This document shows, piece by piece, positions 44,880-56,277 of a DNA stretch of 64,000 nt. Made by a program: the position numbers and the translations under genes. The stretch comes from Marchantia polymorpha subsp. ruderalis (taxonomy: Eukaryota > Streptophyta > Marchantiopsida > Marchantiales > Marchantiaceae), in assembly GCA_037833965.1 (NCBI GenBank), contig AP031353.1, positions 24,740,501 to 24,804,500 of the forward strand, in the 5' to 3' direction. The notes under the pieces were generated by a model. It was not told where the DNA came from. It worked only from the letters and a program-made list of their open reading frames with translations, and did no database searches. Within the stretch, counting starts at the first letter, position 1. Every line of letters begins with the position of its first letter.

Positions 44880-47307
44880 TGTAGTAACCCACTTTTTGTT
44901 TTTTGTCGGAACTAAAACATTTTTGAATAGTAAGTACCGCGGCAGCAGTTGTAAATAGTAATCGGTACGCGAAACCAGAGTAAAAAGAGGATCGAGGACA
45001 GTCAAGGGGTTTTGGGCTTAGGCCACAGTGGGACGCTTGGGACGGAACGGGCGGTTCATGCTGCAGGATCCGCTTCGAGCACCTTCGGCGGTAGATCACT
45101 CATAACTTTCTCAATTCGTAACGCTTTGAGTTGCTTAGGGTCTCGTTGGAAAGAGCTCGACGCGCTGGTTCTAACGAGCCCAAGAACTTGTGAAACGGAT
45201 GAGAGATCACTGAGTTATGAGTGTCGGAAGTTATTGATGGGGGGGCCTTCGGCGGTAGAGCGACTTTGGCGGTACTCCTTTGGCGGAAAAACCGCCGGAA
45301 GATGCGCCTTGGGCGGTAGACGCCTTCGGGTCAACGCCTTCGGCGATGCGGGAGAGTGCATTCGGCGGAAGAGTGAATCCCTCATAACTTTCTCAATTCG
45401 CAACGCCTCGACTTGGTTAGGGTCTCGTTGGAAAGAGCTCGACGCGCTGATTCTAACGAGCCCAAGAACGCCACAAACAGAGGAGAAATCCGGGAGTTAT
45501 GAAGGTCGCAAGATACTCAGCTTTTCGCCTGTGCACAGGCGAAGAAAGTTTTGTCCTATGCGCGGACGAAGGTGCACAGGCGTTCGCCTGTGCACAGGCG
45601 CTTCGGCGTCGGCGGGAAATCCGCCTTGGGCCCTAGAAATGCGCCTTGTGAGGTAGAAAGTGTACGGCGCCTTCTGCGCCAGCGCAGCGCCGCGGACAGC
45701 CAGGTCATCGCCGCGGACGGACTGTGGATAGGCGAACGCCTTCGGCGGAAGAGTAAAACCGACATAACTTTCTCAATTCTTAGCGGTTTGACTTGATTCG
45801 GGTCTCGTTGGAAAGAACTCGACGAGCTGGTTCCAACGAGACCAAGATCTCTTGAAACGGATAAGGCGTCAATGAGTTATGAGCGTTGAAAGCGGCTGTC
45901 ATGGTTAGGCGTGAGGCCTTTGGCGTTAACAGTTAGAGGGGGCCTTCGGCCCAAGGTGGCCTGCGAGTAGGCGGCTTGCGTGTAGGACGCGTGGAACCCA
46001 CAGTCCTCGGATTTTGGAGAAGGAATTTTGGCCTAGGTTCAGAGATCTTGCGGGGCCCATATCTTTGCGATGGACGGTCGGATGGATCTGAAGTTTTGTG
46101 GGGCCGTTGATCTCGGCCGGCCACGCATGCGTGCAAATTTTCAGCCTCAGATCTTGGATGGAGAGGCGCTGGCGGCTCTGTACAGTAGGCTTAGGATTTA
46201 GATTTAGGGTTAGGGTTAGATTTAGGTTGTAAGTTAGAGGGGAAGGCAGCCGCTGACTCCTCAGGTGTAGGATCTGTTGCGGCTCGCACCATGGCATTGC
46301 AGTGTAGTGTTAGGTAGGACTTAGAAGGTATAAAATAGTTCCAGGCGTTTTGCCTGGGGTTCTTTCCCATCAGAAGTGCAGATCAGGAACCCATTTCCTT
46401 TGCGTGTTTGTGTCCTTGAGTTCTGTAACCACGCACGAGGAGTTACAACTTAGCGTTCCGCATTTTGTAGCTGAAGGCCTTCGGCCGAATGTTCAGAGCT
46501 AGTACATTGGTTAGAGACTTGAGTAGTTCGAAACTGCACCTGCGGGTGACTGCCGATGCTCAGAGCCAGTGACTAGTTAGATACTTGAACAGTTTCGCCC
46601 CTACACCTTCGAGTGTTTCTTTCTGATTGTACTCCTTTGGGATTTTTCCCCTGAATGCCAAAGTGAAGTTTTGCTACTTCGTGTAAGCCTTGGTTGTAAA
46701 TTCAGGTTACGCTGCAGCAGGTGCCTTGAGGGTAACCCCTCTAGTATTTCTGGGAATGACAAGTGCCTGAGAATTCAAACTCTTCAATAGACTGTTGTTG
46801 TGTTACTGGAATGTTTCTCAGTGAGTCCTTCAGTGCGGACCTGTGTTCTCTGCGCGTTTTGTGAGTTGAGAGTGTTGTTCACCGCGTATGAGTGACTTCG
46901 ATCCGAAGTAGGCAGTCCAAACCGGGTTTCCTACACTAGCAGCAAGCTAGTGGAAGTGTTGTAAAAGCCGGAGTTGGAAGTCACTACCCGCAGCTTCGCC
47001 GAGTGTGCTCGCGAGAGACTTTCCCCCCCTGAAATCTTGAGTAGAGGTCCTAACGGATCTCTGGGTTGTGTTTCTGTAGTTTCAGGTGTGTGTGTGTGTG
47101 TGTGTGTGTTACGCTGCACTGTGCGACCTCCGAGTGCGCTCCGAGTGGACACTTGCAGTATTTCTGGGAGTGACAGTTGCCTGAGAATTCAAACTCATCA
47201 ATAGTCTGTTAAAACGTGACACTTTGTACCCTATGTAATCCTCTGTCCCTGTGGGTTCGACCTTTCTACCACTATATTGCAGTTTTAGCCTTTAGTGGGT
47301 TATTACA
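44880..47307 (+). mobile_element. Solo LTR of type C (2.43 kb) inside B3
   Basis: TGTAGTAACCC to GGGTTATTACA, flanked by a perfect 5-bp target duplication CACTG (44875-44879 and 47308-47312). The empty site is preserved in the sister element at about 58993. It differs from the solo LTR at 13931-16368 at only a handful of positions by eye, so both are young. Three 120-bp modules and the TATA/hairpin unit are present. Confidence 0.9.
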
Positions 47308-47389
47308 CACTGAATCCGATTATTTCGTGAAATTCGTTGCTTGCTGTTCTGTGGAAGAAGAGCCGGAAGTTATTCAGCCGGAGGACGAA

Positions 47390-47398
47390 TAGCAATTA
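47390..47398 (+). promoter_or_regulatory. Read-through stop context UAG-CAA-UUA between protease and pol
   Basis: The gag-protease frame ends in TAG followed by CAATTA, and pol continues in the same frame. This is the CAR-YYA context used for stop suppression in tobamoviruses and described for the plant retroelement SIRE1. It is identical in B2 at 59084-59092, so it is a conserved signal. It would set the ratio of gag to pol products. Confidence 0.7.
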
Positions 47399-50233
47399 AT
47401 GGTAGGACTGGGGAGGAGTGAGACGAGTCACACCGAGGGCATTGTCGACCCTAGTGACTGTCACGAAGTACAACTCAGTCCCGACAAGTGCTTGAAGGTA
47501 TCAAGCACGGTGAAAGGAGACGAGCTAAGGGAGGTACAGACGTTCCTTAGCCATTATGTCGATGTCTTCGCCTGGAAGATCGAAGACATGAAGGGGATAC
47601 CTGCACGGTATGGGGAACACCGTATTGATTTACTGGATGAAGCAGTCCCCATACGTCAGCGCCAGTATCGCCTCAACCCAAAATACTCCTTGCTAGTTAA
47701 GGAGGAGATAGATAAGTACCTGAGCGCCGGTATTATTTACCCAGTGCTCAGCAGTGAATGGGTATCGCCGATTGTTATCGTACCAAAGAAGTTGACGGGT
47801 AAGATACGAGTGTGTCAGGATTTCCGGAAGTTGAATGCAGCAACACGCAAGGATCATCACCCGTTGCCGTTCACGGATGCCATTTTAGACCATGTCGCAG
47901 GACATGAGTGCTATAGCTTCCTGGACGGGTTCTTAGGTTACAATAAGGTGTCTATCCGGGAACAGGACAAGGATAAAACGACGTTCACAACCGATTGGGG
48001 AACTTACGCATATCACAAGATGCCCTTCGGTCTGTGCAACGCACCTGCCACCTTTCAGCGGATGATGACCAATATCTTTCAGGAGCAACTGAGGAAGTTC
48101 CTGGAAATATTTATAGATGACTTCTGTGTCTTTGGGAAGCGGTCAGAACACCTAAGTCACCTGAAGCAGACCTTTGATAAATGTAGGGAGAGCAGTTTAT
48201 CGCTGCACCCCGAGAAGTGCTTTTTCTTTATGACTAGTGGGATCTTGTTGGGCCATCGGGTCTCGGCAGACGGCATTGCAGTGGACATCGAGAAGGTCAA
48301 GGTTATACTCGAGCTTGAGCCACCCACGAATCTTAGAGAGCTTCGAGCATTCCTGGGTCATGTGGGCTACTACCAAAGATTCATACACCTGTATGCAACA
48401 CTGGCGGCCGATCTGACCAAGTTGTTGAAGAAGGACGAGCCTTATGCGTGGGGTGCGAACCAGCAGTCAGCATTCGAGGCTCTTAAAGCGAAACTCACGT
48501 CTGCTCCAGTGCTAAGGAGTCCAGACTGGAATCGACCATTCCATGTTTACGTTGACACATCTGCATTCGCCATCGGTGTAGTACTGAGCCAAAAGGATGA
48601 CAACAAAAAGGACTACCCGATCTATTTCGCGAGCCGTCAGCTGTCTCTAGCAGAGAGGAAGTACACCACGACGGAGAGAGAAGCGTTGGGGATGGTGTAC
48701 TCCTGTAAAAAGTTTCGACACTACCTAATCTGCTACGAGTTTGTGTTCCATGTGGATCACTACGTATTGCAACATCTAGTCAAGAAAGCCGACCTGTCCG
48801 GTCGGATAGCTAGATGGGTGCTGTTGCTACAAGAGTTCACCTACACGGTCCAGACCAGGAAAGGGGTGCATCATGAAAATGCGGATTACTTGTCCAGATT
48901 ATGGACCCAGCCTACCGAGGAGGAATTGGTGGACGGTTTTCCAGATGAAGAATTGTTTCAGTTGTCTGCGGGGCACAAGTCCCGCTACGCCGACCTGTAC
49001 CGATATCTGCTAACACTTCAGTGTCCCGTAGGCATGGACTTAGAACAAAGGACTGTCTTTATTCATAAGGCAGGCCCGTACCAACTCCAGCAGGGTGTTT
49101 TGTTCAAAAAGATGGCAGATGAACGCTTGTGCAGGTGTCTGGAGGAATCAGAGGTCCCAAGAGTAGTAAGTGCGATGCATACCGAGGAGGCGGGTGGACA
49201 CTATGCCACCCGGAACACGGTCACAAAGATTGTAAATGCGGGGTATTGGTGGCCGACCATGTTTAAGGATGTTCTCGATTACATCCGCAAATGCGATAGT
49301 TGCCAGAGAACGGGGAGACCAACGCCTACAACACGATGGCCCCTGACTCCCATCATGCCTCTAGCACCTTTCGGAAAGTGGGGCATTGACTTTGTAGGGC
49401 CGATACAACCAGTGACTAGGAACACACGAAGGCGCTACATTCTGGTAGCTACGGACTACGCCACCAAAATGGTGGAGGCCAAGGCCACCAGAAGGGATGA
49501 TGCAGCCACAGTGGCAGCCTTCTTGTTCGAGTCGATTATCACGCGCTACGGTTATCCCTTAGAGCTAGTCAGCGACCGGGGCACGCATTTTCTGAATCAG
49601 ATCATCGAAGATCAAACACGGTATTTCCACATCAAGGACCGGAAGACTACTCCATACAATCCCAAGGCGAATGGATTGACGGAGAAGTCCAATGGTCTGC
49701 TGTGTAAAATACCACTCAAAGTCACGGTAAATCACGCTCACGACTGGGATACGAAGTTAGCAGCCGCTCTATGGGCGTACCGGACAGCTGAGAAAATTAC
49801 GACCAAACATACACCATACTTTCTGGTGTATGGTCAACACCCGATCCTCCCGATCGAGTTCGAAGTACCCACCCAACGAACGTTGGATTTACAGAGGGTG
49901 AGCGCAGAGGAGAGTCAGCTCTACAGATTACAGGAGGTCATGCTACTGGATGAGAGGAGACGAGAAGCCGAGGAACGCACCAGGAGAATTCAGCTCCGCC
50001 CGAAGGAGAGATACGATAAAAAGATCAAACCTGTACTCCTGCAGGCGGGTGATTTGGCACTGCTCTACGACAACAAGCATGCCAGATTCCCAAGCAAACT
50101 GCACCTTAGATGGATGGGACCTTACAAGGTTGTCGAAGTCTTCTCGAATGAATCCATCCAAGTTGCGGACCTGGCCGGCGATTTACTAGGCATCCAAGTG
50201 AACGGGTGGCGGTTGAAGAAATACCACATGTGA
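47399..50233 (+). CDS. Ty3/gypsy pol: reverse transcriptase, RNase H, integrase (open)
   Basis: 944 codons are open. Reverse transcriptase covers about residues 80-330, with YRLNPKYSLLVKEEI, PFGLCNAPATFQRMM and FIDDF (variant of the YxDD box). RNase H follows at about 370-490 (VYVDTSAFAIGVVLSQ, TTEREALGMVYSCKKFRHY). Integrase starts with the HHCC zinc domain (HTEEAGGHYATRNTV, CDSCQRTGRP) and then the DDE core (GIDFVGPI, ELVSDRGTHF, NGLTEKSNGLL). The C-terminus VVEVFSNESIQVADLAGDLL and VNGWRLKKYHM is typical of Athila/Tat elements. It looks whole, although the element around it is not. An ATG lies directly after the read-through motif, but pol is probably made by read-through. Confidence 0.85.
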   Translation: MVGLGRSETSHTEGIVDPSDCHEVQLSPDKCLKVSSTVKGDELREVQTFLSHYVDVFAWKIEDMKGIPARYGEHRIDLLDEAVPIRQRQYRLNPKYSLLVKEEIDKYLSAGIIYPVLSSEWVSPIVIVPKKLTGKIRVCQDFRKLNAATRKDHHPLPFTDAILDHVAGHECYSFLDGFLGYNKVSIREQDKDKTTFTTDWGTYAYHKMPFGLCNAPATFQRMMTNIFQEQLRKFLEIFIDDFCVFGKRSEHLSHLKQTFDKCRESSLSLHPEKCFFFMTSGILLGHRVSADGIAVDIEKVKVILELEPPTNLRELRAFLGHVGYYQRFIHLYATLAADLTKLLKKDEPYAWGANQQSAFEALKAKLTSAPVLRSPDWNRPFHVYVDTSAFAIGVVLSQKDDNKKDYPIYFASRQLSLAERKYTTTEREALGMVYSCKKFRHYLICYEFVFHVDHYVLQHLVKKADLSGRIARWVLLLQEFTYTVQTRKGVHHENADYLSRLWTQPTEEELVDGFPDEELFQLSAGHKSRYADLYRYLLTLQCPVGMDLEQRTVFIHKAGPYQLQQGVLFKKMADERLCRCLEESEVPRVVSAMHTEEAGGHYATRNTVTKIVNAGYWWPTMFKDVLDYIRKCDSCQRTGRPTPTTRWPLTPIMPLAPFGKWGIDFVGPIQPVTRNTRRRYILVATDYATKMVEAKATRRDDAATVAAFLFESIITRYGYPLELVSDRGTHFLNQIIEDQTRYFHIKDRKTTPYNPKANGLTEKSNGLLCKIPLKVTVNHAHDWDTKLAAALWAYRTAEKITTKHTPYFLVYGQHPILPIEFEVPTQRTLDLQRVSAEESQLYRLQEVMLLDERRREAEERTRRIQLRPKERYDKKIKPVLLQAGDLALLYDNKHARFPSKLHLRWMGPYKVVEVFSNESIQVADLAGDLLGIQVNGWRLKKYHM

Positions 50234-50255
50234 GTGTTCGCGTGGGCGCTCACAA

Positions 50256-50270
50256 TTGAGGAGGGGAGCA
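50256..50270 (+). other. Polypurine tract of B3
   Basis: TTGAGGAGGGGAGCA directly precedes the 3' LTR start TGTGGTACCCC at 50271. Confidence 0.75.
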
Positions 50271-52342
50271 TGTGGTACCCCACTTTTGGTAATTTTGAGG
50301 AAATTAAAACAATTTTTGGAAAACTGTACCACGGCAGCAATGTAAATAGCCTTCGGTGCATCAAAACAGAGTGAATTCGGAAGATCGCAGAGATTCTCGA
50401 GGGACCTCGTAGAATCTAGGAGTTGGGTGCAGCGGTAAGGAAGGGCACCACCCTCCCTGCGAGCTCTGCAGTTAGGATCCCTACGGCGCAAGGCGCAAAA
50501 TCCGCCTTCGGCGCTGCGTCCGCGGCGGTAGGGAAATCCTTCATATTTAGGTCAACCTCCTAACGATCGAGGGAGCAGCAACTAACGGTGGAGCGGATTG
50601 ACTGTCCGTGGGACGAAATTTCGGTGCGCGATGCGCAATCAAACCCAGCGCAGACACCCTCCGCTCTATCGCCTTCGGCGGCGGACGTCGGCGGCAGAGA
50701 GTATACGATTGAAGATCGACAAGCACGCGACGGGGTTGTAGCACGGCCACATTCGCCCACCGCCTTGGACATTTTGGCGAAGAGCAGCGAGGCTGCAGCG
50801 GTGCCTTCGCAAGCAGCACACATCGACGACGTGCAGCCCCACTCGGGACAGTTGCCAACGCAATCAATGGCGACTGAAATCCTCAACTCGGATGATGACG
50901 ACGGAGGCTCCACCAAAGCAATGTCGGGAGCAGGGGATACCGAGGAGGAGGAGGAGGAAATTGTTAGAGCGCCGGCGACGGCGCTCTCTTAGCAGGTGAT
51001 TCCGTTGCTGAAGTACTTGGATCTCAAATTCGATAAATACGCCGATCCACTTCAGCCGGGATCTTACATCGAATTAGTGCGCAGGCGGACTCGCACTAAA
51101 GTCCACACTAGCAAGCTACTAGCTAGGGTTGTGGTACTCCACTTTTGGTAATTTTGAGGAAATTGAAACATTTTTGGAAAACTGTACCACGGCAGCAATG
51201 TAAATAGCCTTTGGTACATCAAAACAGAGTGAATTCGGAAGATCGCAGAGATTCTCGAGGGACCTCGTAGAATCTAGGAGTTGGGTGCAGCGGTAAGGAA
51301 GGGCACCACCCTCCCTGCGAGCTCTGCAGTTAGGATCCCTACCGCGCAAGGCGCAAAATCCGCCTTCGGCGCTGCGTCCGCGGCGGTAGGGAAATCCTCC
51401 ATATTTAGGTCAACCCCCAAACGTCTTGACTTAGTTAGGGTCTGGTTGAAAAGAGCTTGACGCGCTTATTCCAACGAGCCCAAGAACGCCAACAACGGAT
51501 AAGGACTCCGGGAGTTATGAAGGTTGTAAGATACTCAGCTCTTCGCCTGCGCACAGGCGGAGAAGTTTTGTCCTATGCGCGGACGAAGGAAGTTCGCCTG
51601 CGCACATGCGAAATAGGGTTTGGATGTAGGCGCAAAGTTTGCCTGCGCACAAGCGAGAGCCTGTGCACAGGACTTCGGCGTCGGTGGGAAATCCGCCTTG
51701 GGCCCTAGAAATGCGCCTTGTGAGGTAGAAATTGTACGGCGCCTTCTGCGCCAGCGCAACGCCGCGGACGAGCAAGGAGCCGCTTGAAGAGTAAAATCCG
51801 TACGGACCGTACGGGCTGTACGGGCGGGACGGATGGATGCGCTCTCGGACGGACGGAGTTGCGGCGGCAAAAGCGCCGACGGAAAGACAAGGAACGGACA
51901 GTCTGGACGGAGGCGGTTGACCGCAGTCAACGCCTTCCGCGCTAGCGCATCGATGCGGACGGACTTCGCCTGCGCGCAGGCGCTCGCCTGTGCACAGGAG
52001 GATGAAGTTCCGCGCCGGCGGAGAATCCGCCGAGGAGTACGACTGCGAGCGGAGCGGGAGTTGAACTTTTGTCCGACATGCGGACACACGCGCCGAGGCA
52101 GAGGAGGATTGGCTGAGGAGCGGTACGTATGAGTGTACCGCGCAAGGCGGAAAATCCGCCTTCGGCGCTGCGCATCCATGTCCGCGGCGTAGTACGCTCG
52201 CGGAGTTCAAATTTGCCAATTCGAGCGTGAGAGTTTAATCGGCGACGGCGGAGTGTGAAGCCGCGCGTGAGAGCGGAGACCGTTTTGGCGTAGAGCCGGC
52301 GCGGTAATCAATTGAGTCGTCCTTCACGAGCAAGAGCCGACT

Positions 52343-55205
52343 ATGACCTTCGACCGGGAGGCGGAGAGCGTCCCATTCTTGAATTCGCGATTCCATTCTC
52401 TAGTGCGAGCTACGCGCGTCCATGTGCTGGCTGCTAAGCATTCTCGACATCGCCGCGTAGAGGATTTCTTGGTGATTAAGGGAGAAGTGAGTGCGCTTGA
52501 TTTGGAATTGAGGGCGATTAGAGTTTGCCGAGGAAGAAAGGAGCTCGAGCGGAGAGGAAGGAGAATGAGCGAGCGGGCGAACTCCCAAGAACGCGATGAC
52601 GAGACTGGGCCGATTGCGGATGCTGCCGCTCCGACTACCACAGAACGGGCTGCGCGCTTTCGAGGAGCGCCTGATAGCAAGAAAGCTCGATTTCTTGCTA
52701 TGGGGATGGAACTACATCTGTGTGGATATGGTGCGCGAGTGGCTAGAGCCATAGGGTCCACCTTCGCGCGGATTGCGTCCGCATGTCGATCGGTGGACGG
52801 TCCAAGATTGGGCGCAGGCATTGCGGAGATGTGCCGGCATGCCAGGGCTCCTCCTCTTCGATAGTGAGAGCGTCAAGGTGACCAAGCAGGAAGAGGCGCA
52901 ATTTGTGGAGCTGTTCAAGAAGGGGAAGTCTACCAAGAATGGGTACAAGACCCGCGATTACAAGGATCGATTCTGCCGGACTTTGTCTACGGCGTTGCTG
53001 CAATTACTGCAGCCACACCGCGCCTGTTACATCACATTGTGGCAGGTCTCTTTTGTGGAGTGCATCATCGAGGGAACTCCAATTCACTGGGCGAGCATCC
53101 TGCACAGGGTGATGCGACAGCACGCTTTTGAGGAGAAGGGGGGAACTCTAAACCATCTCTCTCCTTTCCTCATCAATTTTTATCGACAGCGGAATTGTTT
53201 GACAGCGGCGGAGCTTGCGCTTTTTCCGCCGTTGTCCGTCGACCATCCCGGGAGGTATGTGCGGGAGAATGAGGTCGACACTGATGCAGAGGAGTCACCG
53301 ACTTCTACTCCGTCAAGGCGGAGGGACGAAGGGAGGAATACTCCTGCAGCACGAGCGCCGCGGAAGCGGCGATGGAGAGAGGAGTCCGAAGAGGAGCAGC
53401 AACAAGAACACGCGGCTCCCATTCGACCGCGGCTGTTGTACGAATCATACAGCCGGCCGAAGCAGAAGGCGCGCAGGCTGGTGTTACCAGTCAGCAGCGC
53501 GGACACGGCGACGATTGCCACAGAGAAAGGAAGTGCGTCGCCGGAGAAGAACGAGGGAGCGCGGACGTCCGCAGGAGCAACGGACCGCGCTACACCCTCG
53601 AAGGACGAGAAGCCGCCTACGAGACACAGGCCTTCGGGGCCAGACCCTCCGGCGCACAACGCGCCGCGATTTGCGCCTTCGGCGCCAGGGCCTTCGGGCC
53701 GAGGAGATACGAGCAGGGAGCGTGCGGAAGCCGCACCATCGGCGGGTAATCCGCCGGTAGATGCGCCTTCGGCGGTAGGGCCTCAGGGCCAAGGGACATC
53801 GGGCGAGCGACTCCCGGCTATATCGCCTTGGGCGATAGACGTCCGCGGCGCTGCGCCTGCGGCGGACAAGGCGCCGGCATTTGCGCCTGTGCACAGGCCG
53901 GACACAGCCCCCGCACAGGACCGATCAAGGGAGCAGCAACTGACCGAGGAGCGGATTGACTGTCCGCGGGACGAAATTTCGGTGCGCGATGCGCAATCAA
54001 GCCCCGCGCATACACCCTCCGCTCGATCGCCTTTGGCGGCGGACGTCGGCGGCAGAGAGGACACGATTGAAGACCGACAGGGATGTAGCACGGCCGGCGG
54101 TGGGGATGTAGCACGGCCGCATTCGCCTACCGCCTTAGACATTTTGGCGAAGAGCAGCGAGGCTGCAGCGGTGCCTTCGCAGGCAGCACACGTCGACGAC
54201 GTGCAGCCCCATTCGGGACAGTCGCCAACGCAATCAATGGCAACTGAAATTCTCCACTCGGATGATGATGACGGAGGCTCCACCGAAGAAATGTCGGGAG
54301 TAGGGGATACCGAGGAGGAGGAGGAGGAAATTGTTGGAGCGCCGGCGGCGACGCTCTCTAAGCTGGTGATTTCGTTGCTGAGGTACTTGGATCGCAAAAT
54401 CGATAAATACGCCGATCCACTTCAGCCGGGATCTTACATCGAATTAGTGCGCAAGCGGACTCGCACTAAAGTCCACACCAGCAAGCTACTAGCTAGGGTG
54501 GACCACGAGTTGAGGGAATTGAAGGAGAGGCATGCCTGTTTATGGGGGCAGTACAACCTTGAGAGGAAATCGCACGCCCTCGACAGGATGCGGAAGGATA
54601 GAGTGGTAGAGCTCACCAGGGATGTGTTGCAGACCACACAGGATTTGATGTCTGAGAAAACTCAGAATCAGATTCTGTCAGAGGAGCTCGTGCGACAGAC
54701 GCGTTTGTTGGCGGAGTGTCAGCTCGCACGGCAGGCGGATGAGGATTTAATTCGCAGACTACAGTCAGAGTGTGGCGAATTGAGAGCGCAGCGTGCGGAG
54801 GCCGAATCGCAATTAGTAGTAATTGAAGAGGATCGTAGGCGAGAGGCAGATCGCACGAAGGAGGAGACGGCGAGGCGTGTCGCCCACTGTCTCAAGGGCT
54901 ACGCCCACTGGGAAGTGGCGGCGCAGGAGAAACTCACACTACGTGAGTTTGAACTTCGCGCAGCAGGGTTGGTGGCAGGCGACAACAGGAGTTGGCGGAA
55001 GGTAGCAAAGAAGCTCGACGCTTTTCTGTCGAAGGCCATATCCACCCTCGAGGTGGAGGTGTCCGCGGCGTTGCAGCGGTTGGGACTGCGCAGTCGAGCG
55101 GAAGACTGGCAGGGTAGGGAGTTAGTGCGCGGCAATCCGTCGCGCAGGAGACGTAGCACTGGTTCCGCGGAGTGTAGTGTAGCGTGGTTCCGTGCCGGCG
55201 TGTAG
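52343..55205 (+). pseudogene. U3 ORF of the B2 5' LTR: conserved domain, linker, coiled coil
   Basis: The region spans about 950 codons with few breaks; most of it, including the conserved domain, linker and coiled coil, is one long open stretch. The conserved domain shows DWAQALRRCAGMPG, TRDYKDRFCR, WQVSFVE and GGTLNHLSPFLINFYR. The linker is Pro/Ala/Ser-rich with PSA repeats. An acidic segment (DDDDGGSTEE, EEEEE) precedes about 250 residues of coiled coil (for example ELRELKERHACLWGQY and RRLQSECGELRAQRAEAE). It ends 32 bases before the TATA box. I do not know the function. Fusion of a transposon-associated domain to a coiled coil suggests an assembly or nucleic-acid-associated role, which is speculation. 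Confidence 0.75.
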
Positions 55206-55236
55206 TGCAGTGTAGTGCTAGTTAGGATGTAGAAGG

Positions 55237-55265
55237 TATAAAATAGTTCAAGGCGTTTTGCCTTG
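55237..55265 (+). promoter_or_regulatory. Core promoter of the B2 LTR: TATA box and hairpin
   Basis: TATAAAATA (55237-55245) is followed by CAAGGC-GTTTT-GCCTTG (55249-55265). Compared with type C (CCAGGC/GCCTGG), the second base pair has changed on both sides, which keeps the stem. Confidence 0.65.
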
Positions 55266-56213
55266 GGTTCTTTCCCAATTTCGGAAGTGCAGATCAGGAA
55301 CCCATTTTCTCTGCGTGTTTGTGTCCTTAAGTTCTGTCACCACGCAAGAGGAGTTACAACTTAGCGTTCCGCAATTTTGTAGCTGAAGGCCTTCGGCCGA
55401 ATGTTCAGAGCTAGAACATTGGTTAGAGACTTGAGTAGTTCGGAACTGCCGATGCTCAGAGCCAGTGACTAGTTAGATACTTGAACAGTTTCGCCCCTAC
55501 ACCTTCGAGTGCTCCATCTGATTGTACTCCTTCGGGATTTTTCCCCTGAATGCCAAAGTGAAGTTTTGTTACTTCGTGTAAGCCTTGGTTGTAAATTCAG
55601 GTTACGCTGCAGCAGGTGCCTTGAGGGTAACCCCTGTAGTATTTCTGGGAATGACAAGTGCCTGAGAATTCAAACTCGTCAATAGACTGTTATTGTGTTA
55701 CTGGAATGTTTCTCAGTTAGTCCTTCAGTGCGGACCTGTGTTCTCTGCGTGTTTTGTGAGTTGAGAGTGTTGTTCACCGCGTATGAGTGACTTCGATCCG
55801 AAGTAGGCAGTCCAAACCGGGTTTCCTACGCTAGCAGAAAGCTAGTGGAAGTGTTGTAAAAGCCGGAGTTGGAAGTCACTGCCCGCAGCTTCGCTGAGTG
55901 TACCCTTGAGAGACCTTCCCCCTTAAATCTTGAGTAGAGGTCCTAACGGATCTCTGGGTTGTGTTTCTGTAGTTTCAGGTGTGTGTGTGTGTGTTACGCT
56001 GCACTGTGCAACCTCCAAGTGCGCTCCGAGTGGACACTTGCAGTATTTCTGGGAATGACACTCGCCTGAGAATTCAAACTCCTCAATAGTCTGTTAAACG
56101 TGACACTTTGTACCCTGTGTGTTCCTCTGTCCCTGTGGGTTCGACCTTTCTACCACTATATTGCAGTTTTAGCCTTTAGTGGGTTATTACATAAGAAGCC
56201 GACAACTTCTTTT

Positions 56214-56231
56214 TGGCGCCGCTGCCGGGGA
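56214..56231 (+). other. Primer-binding site (tRNA-Asp type), B2
   Basis: TGGCGCCGCTGCCGGGGA starts 22 bases after the LTR end. It complements the 3' end of plant tRNA-Asp apart from one base and is identical to the family A site. Confidence 0.85.
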
Positions 56232-56277
56232 CAGTTGCGTCAACACCGGGGTTTTTACGAGTAGCCATGCTCGGTGA

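Larger units (their letters stand above)
43199..51129 (+). mobile_element. Family B element B3: gag (part) to 3' LTR, split by a solo LTR
   Basis: It lacks the 5' LTR and early gag. Visible parts are the zinc knuckles (about 43280-43720), protease (DSGSG near 44455), a type C solo LTR insertion at 44880-47307, pol (RT, RNase H, integrase) to 50233, the PPT at 50256-50270, and a 3' LTR from 50271 that is cut by B2 at 51130 and includes part of the U3 ORF. The order protease-RT-RNase H-integrase is Ty3/gypsy. The lack of a chromodomain and the VNGWRLKKYHM end place it with the Athila/Tat group. Confidence 0.8.
51130..56191 (+). repeat. 5' LTR of B2, 5.06 kb, reference copy of the giant LTR
   Basis: TGTGGTACTCC to GGGTTATTACA. 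In order it contains the AT-rich start, one 120-bp module, a GC-rich tract with palindromes, the (CGTACGGAC)n stretch near 51797, the U3 ORF (52343-55205), TATA box and hairpin (55237-55265), a leader-like region, the first end block near 55640, the GT microsatellite near 55980 and the second end block near 56040. The PBS follows directly, which fixes this as a 5' LTR. Confidence 0.85.
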
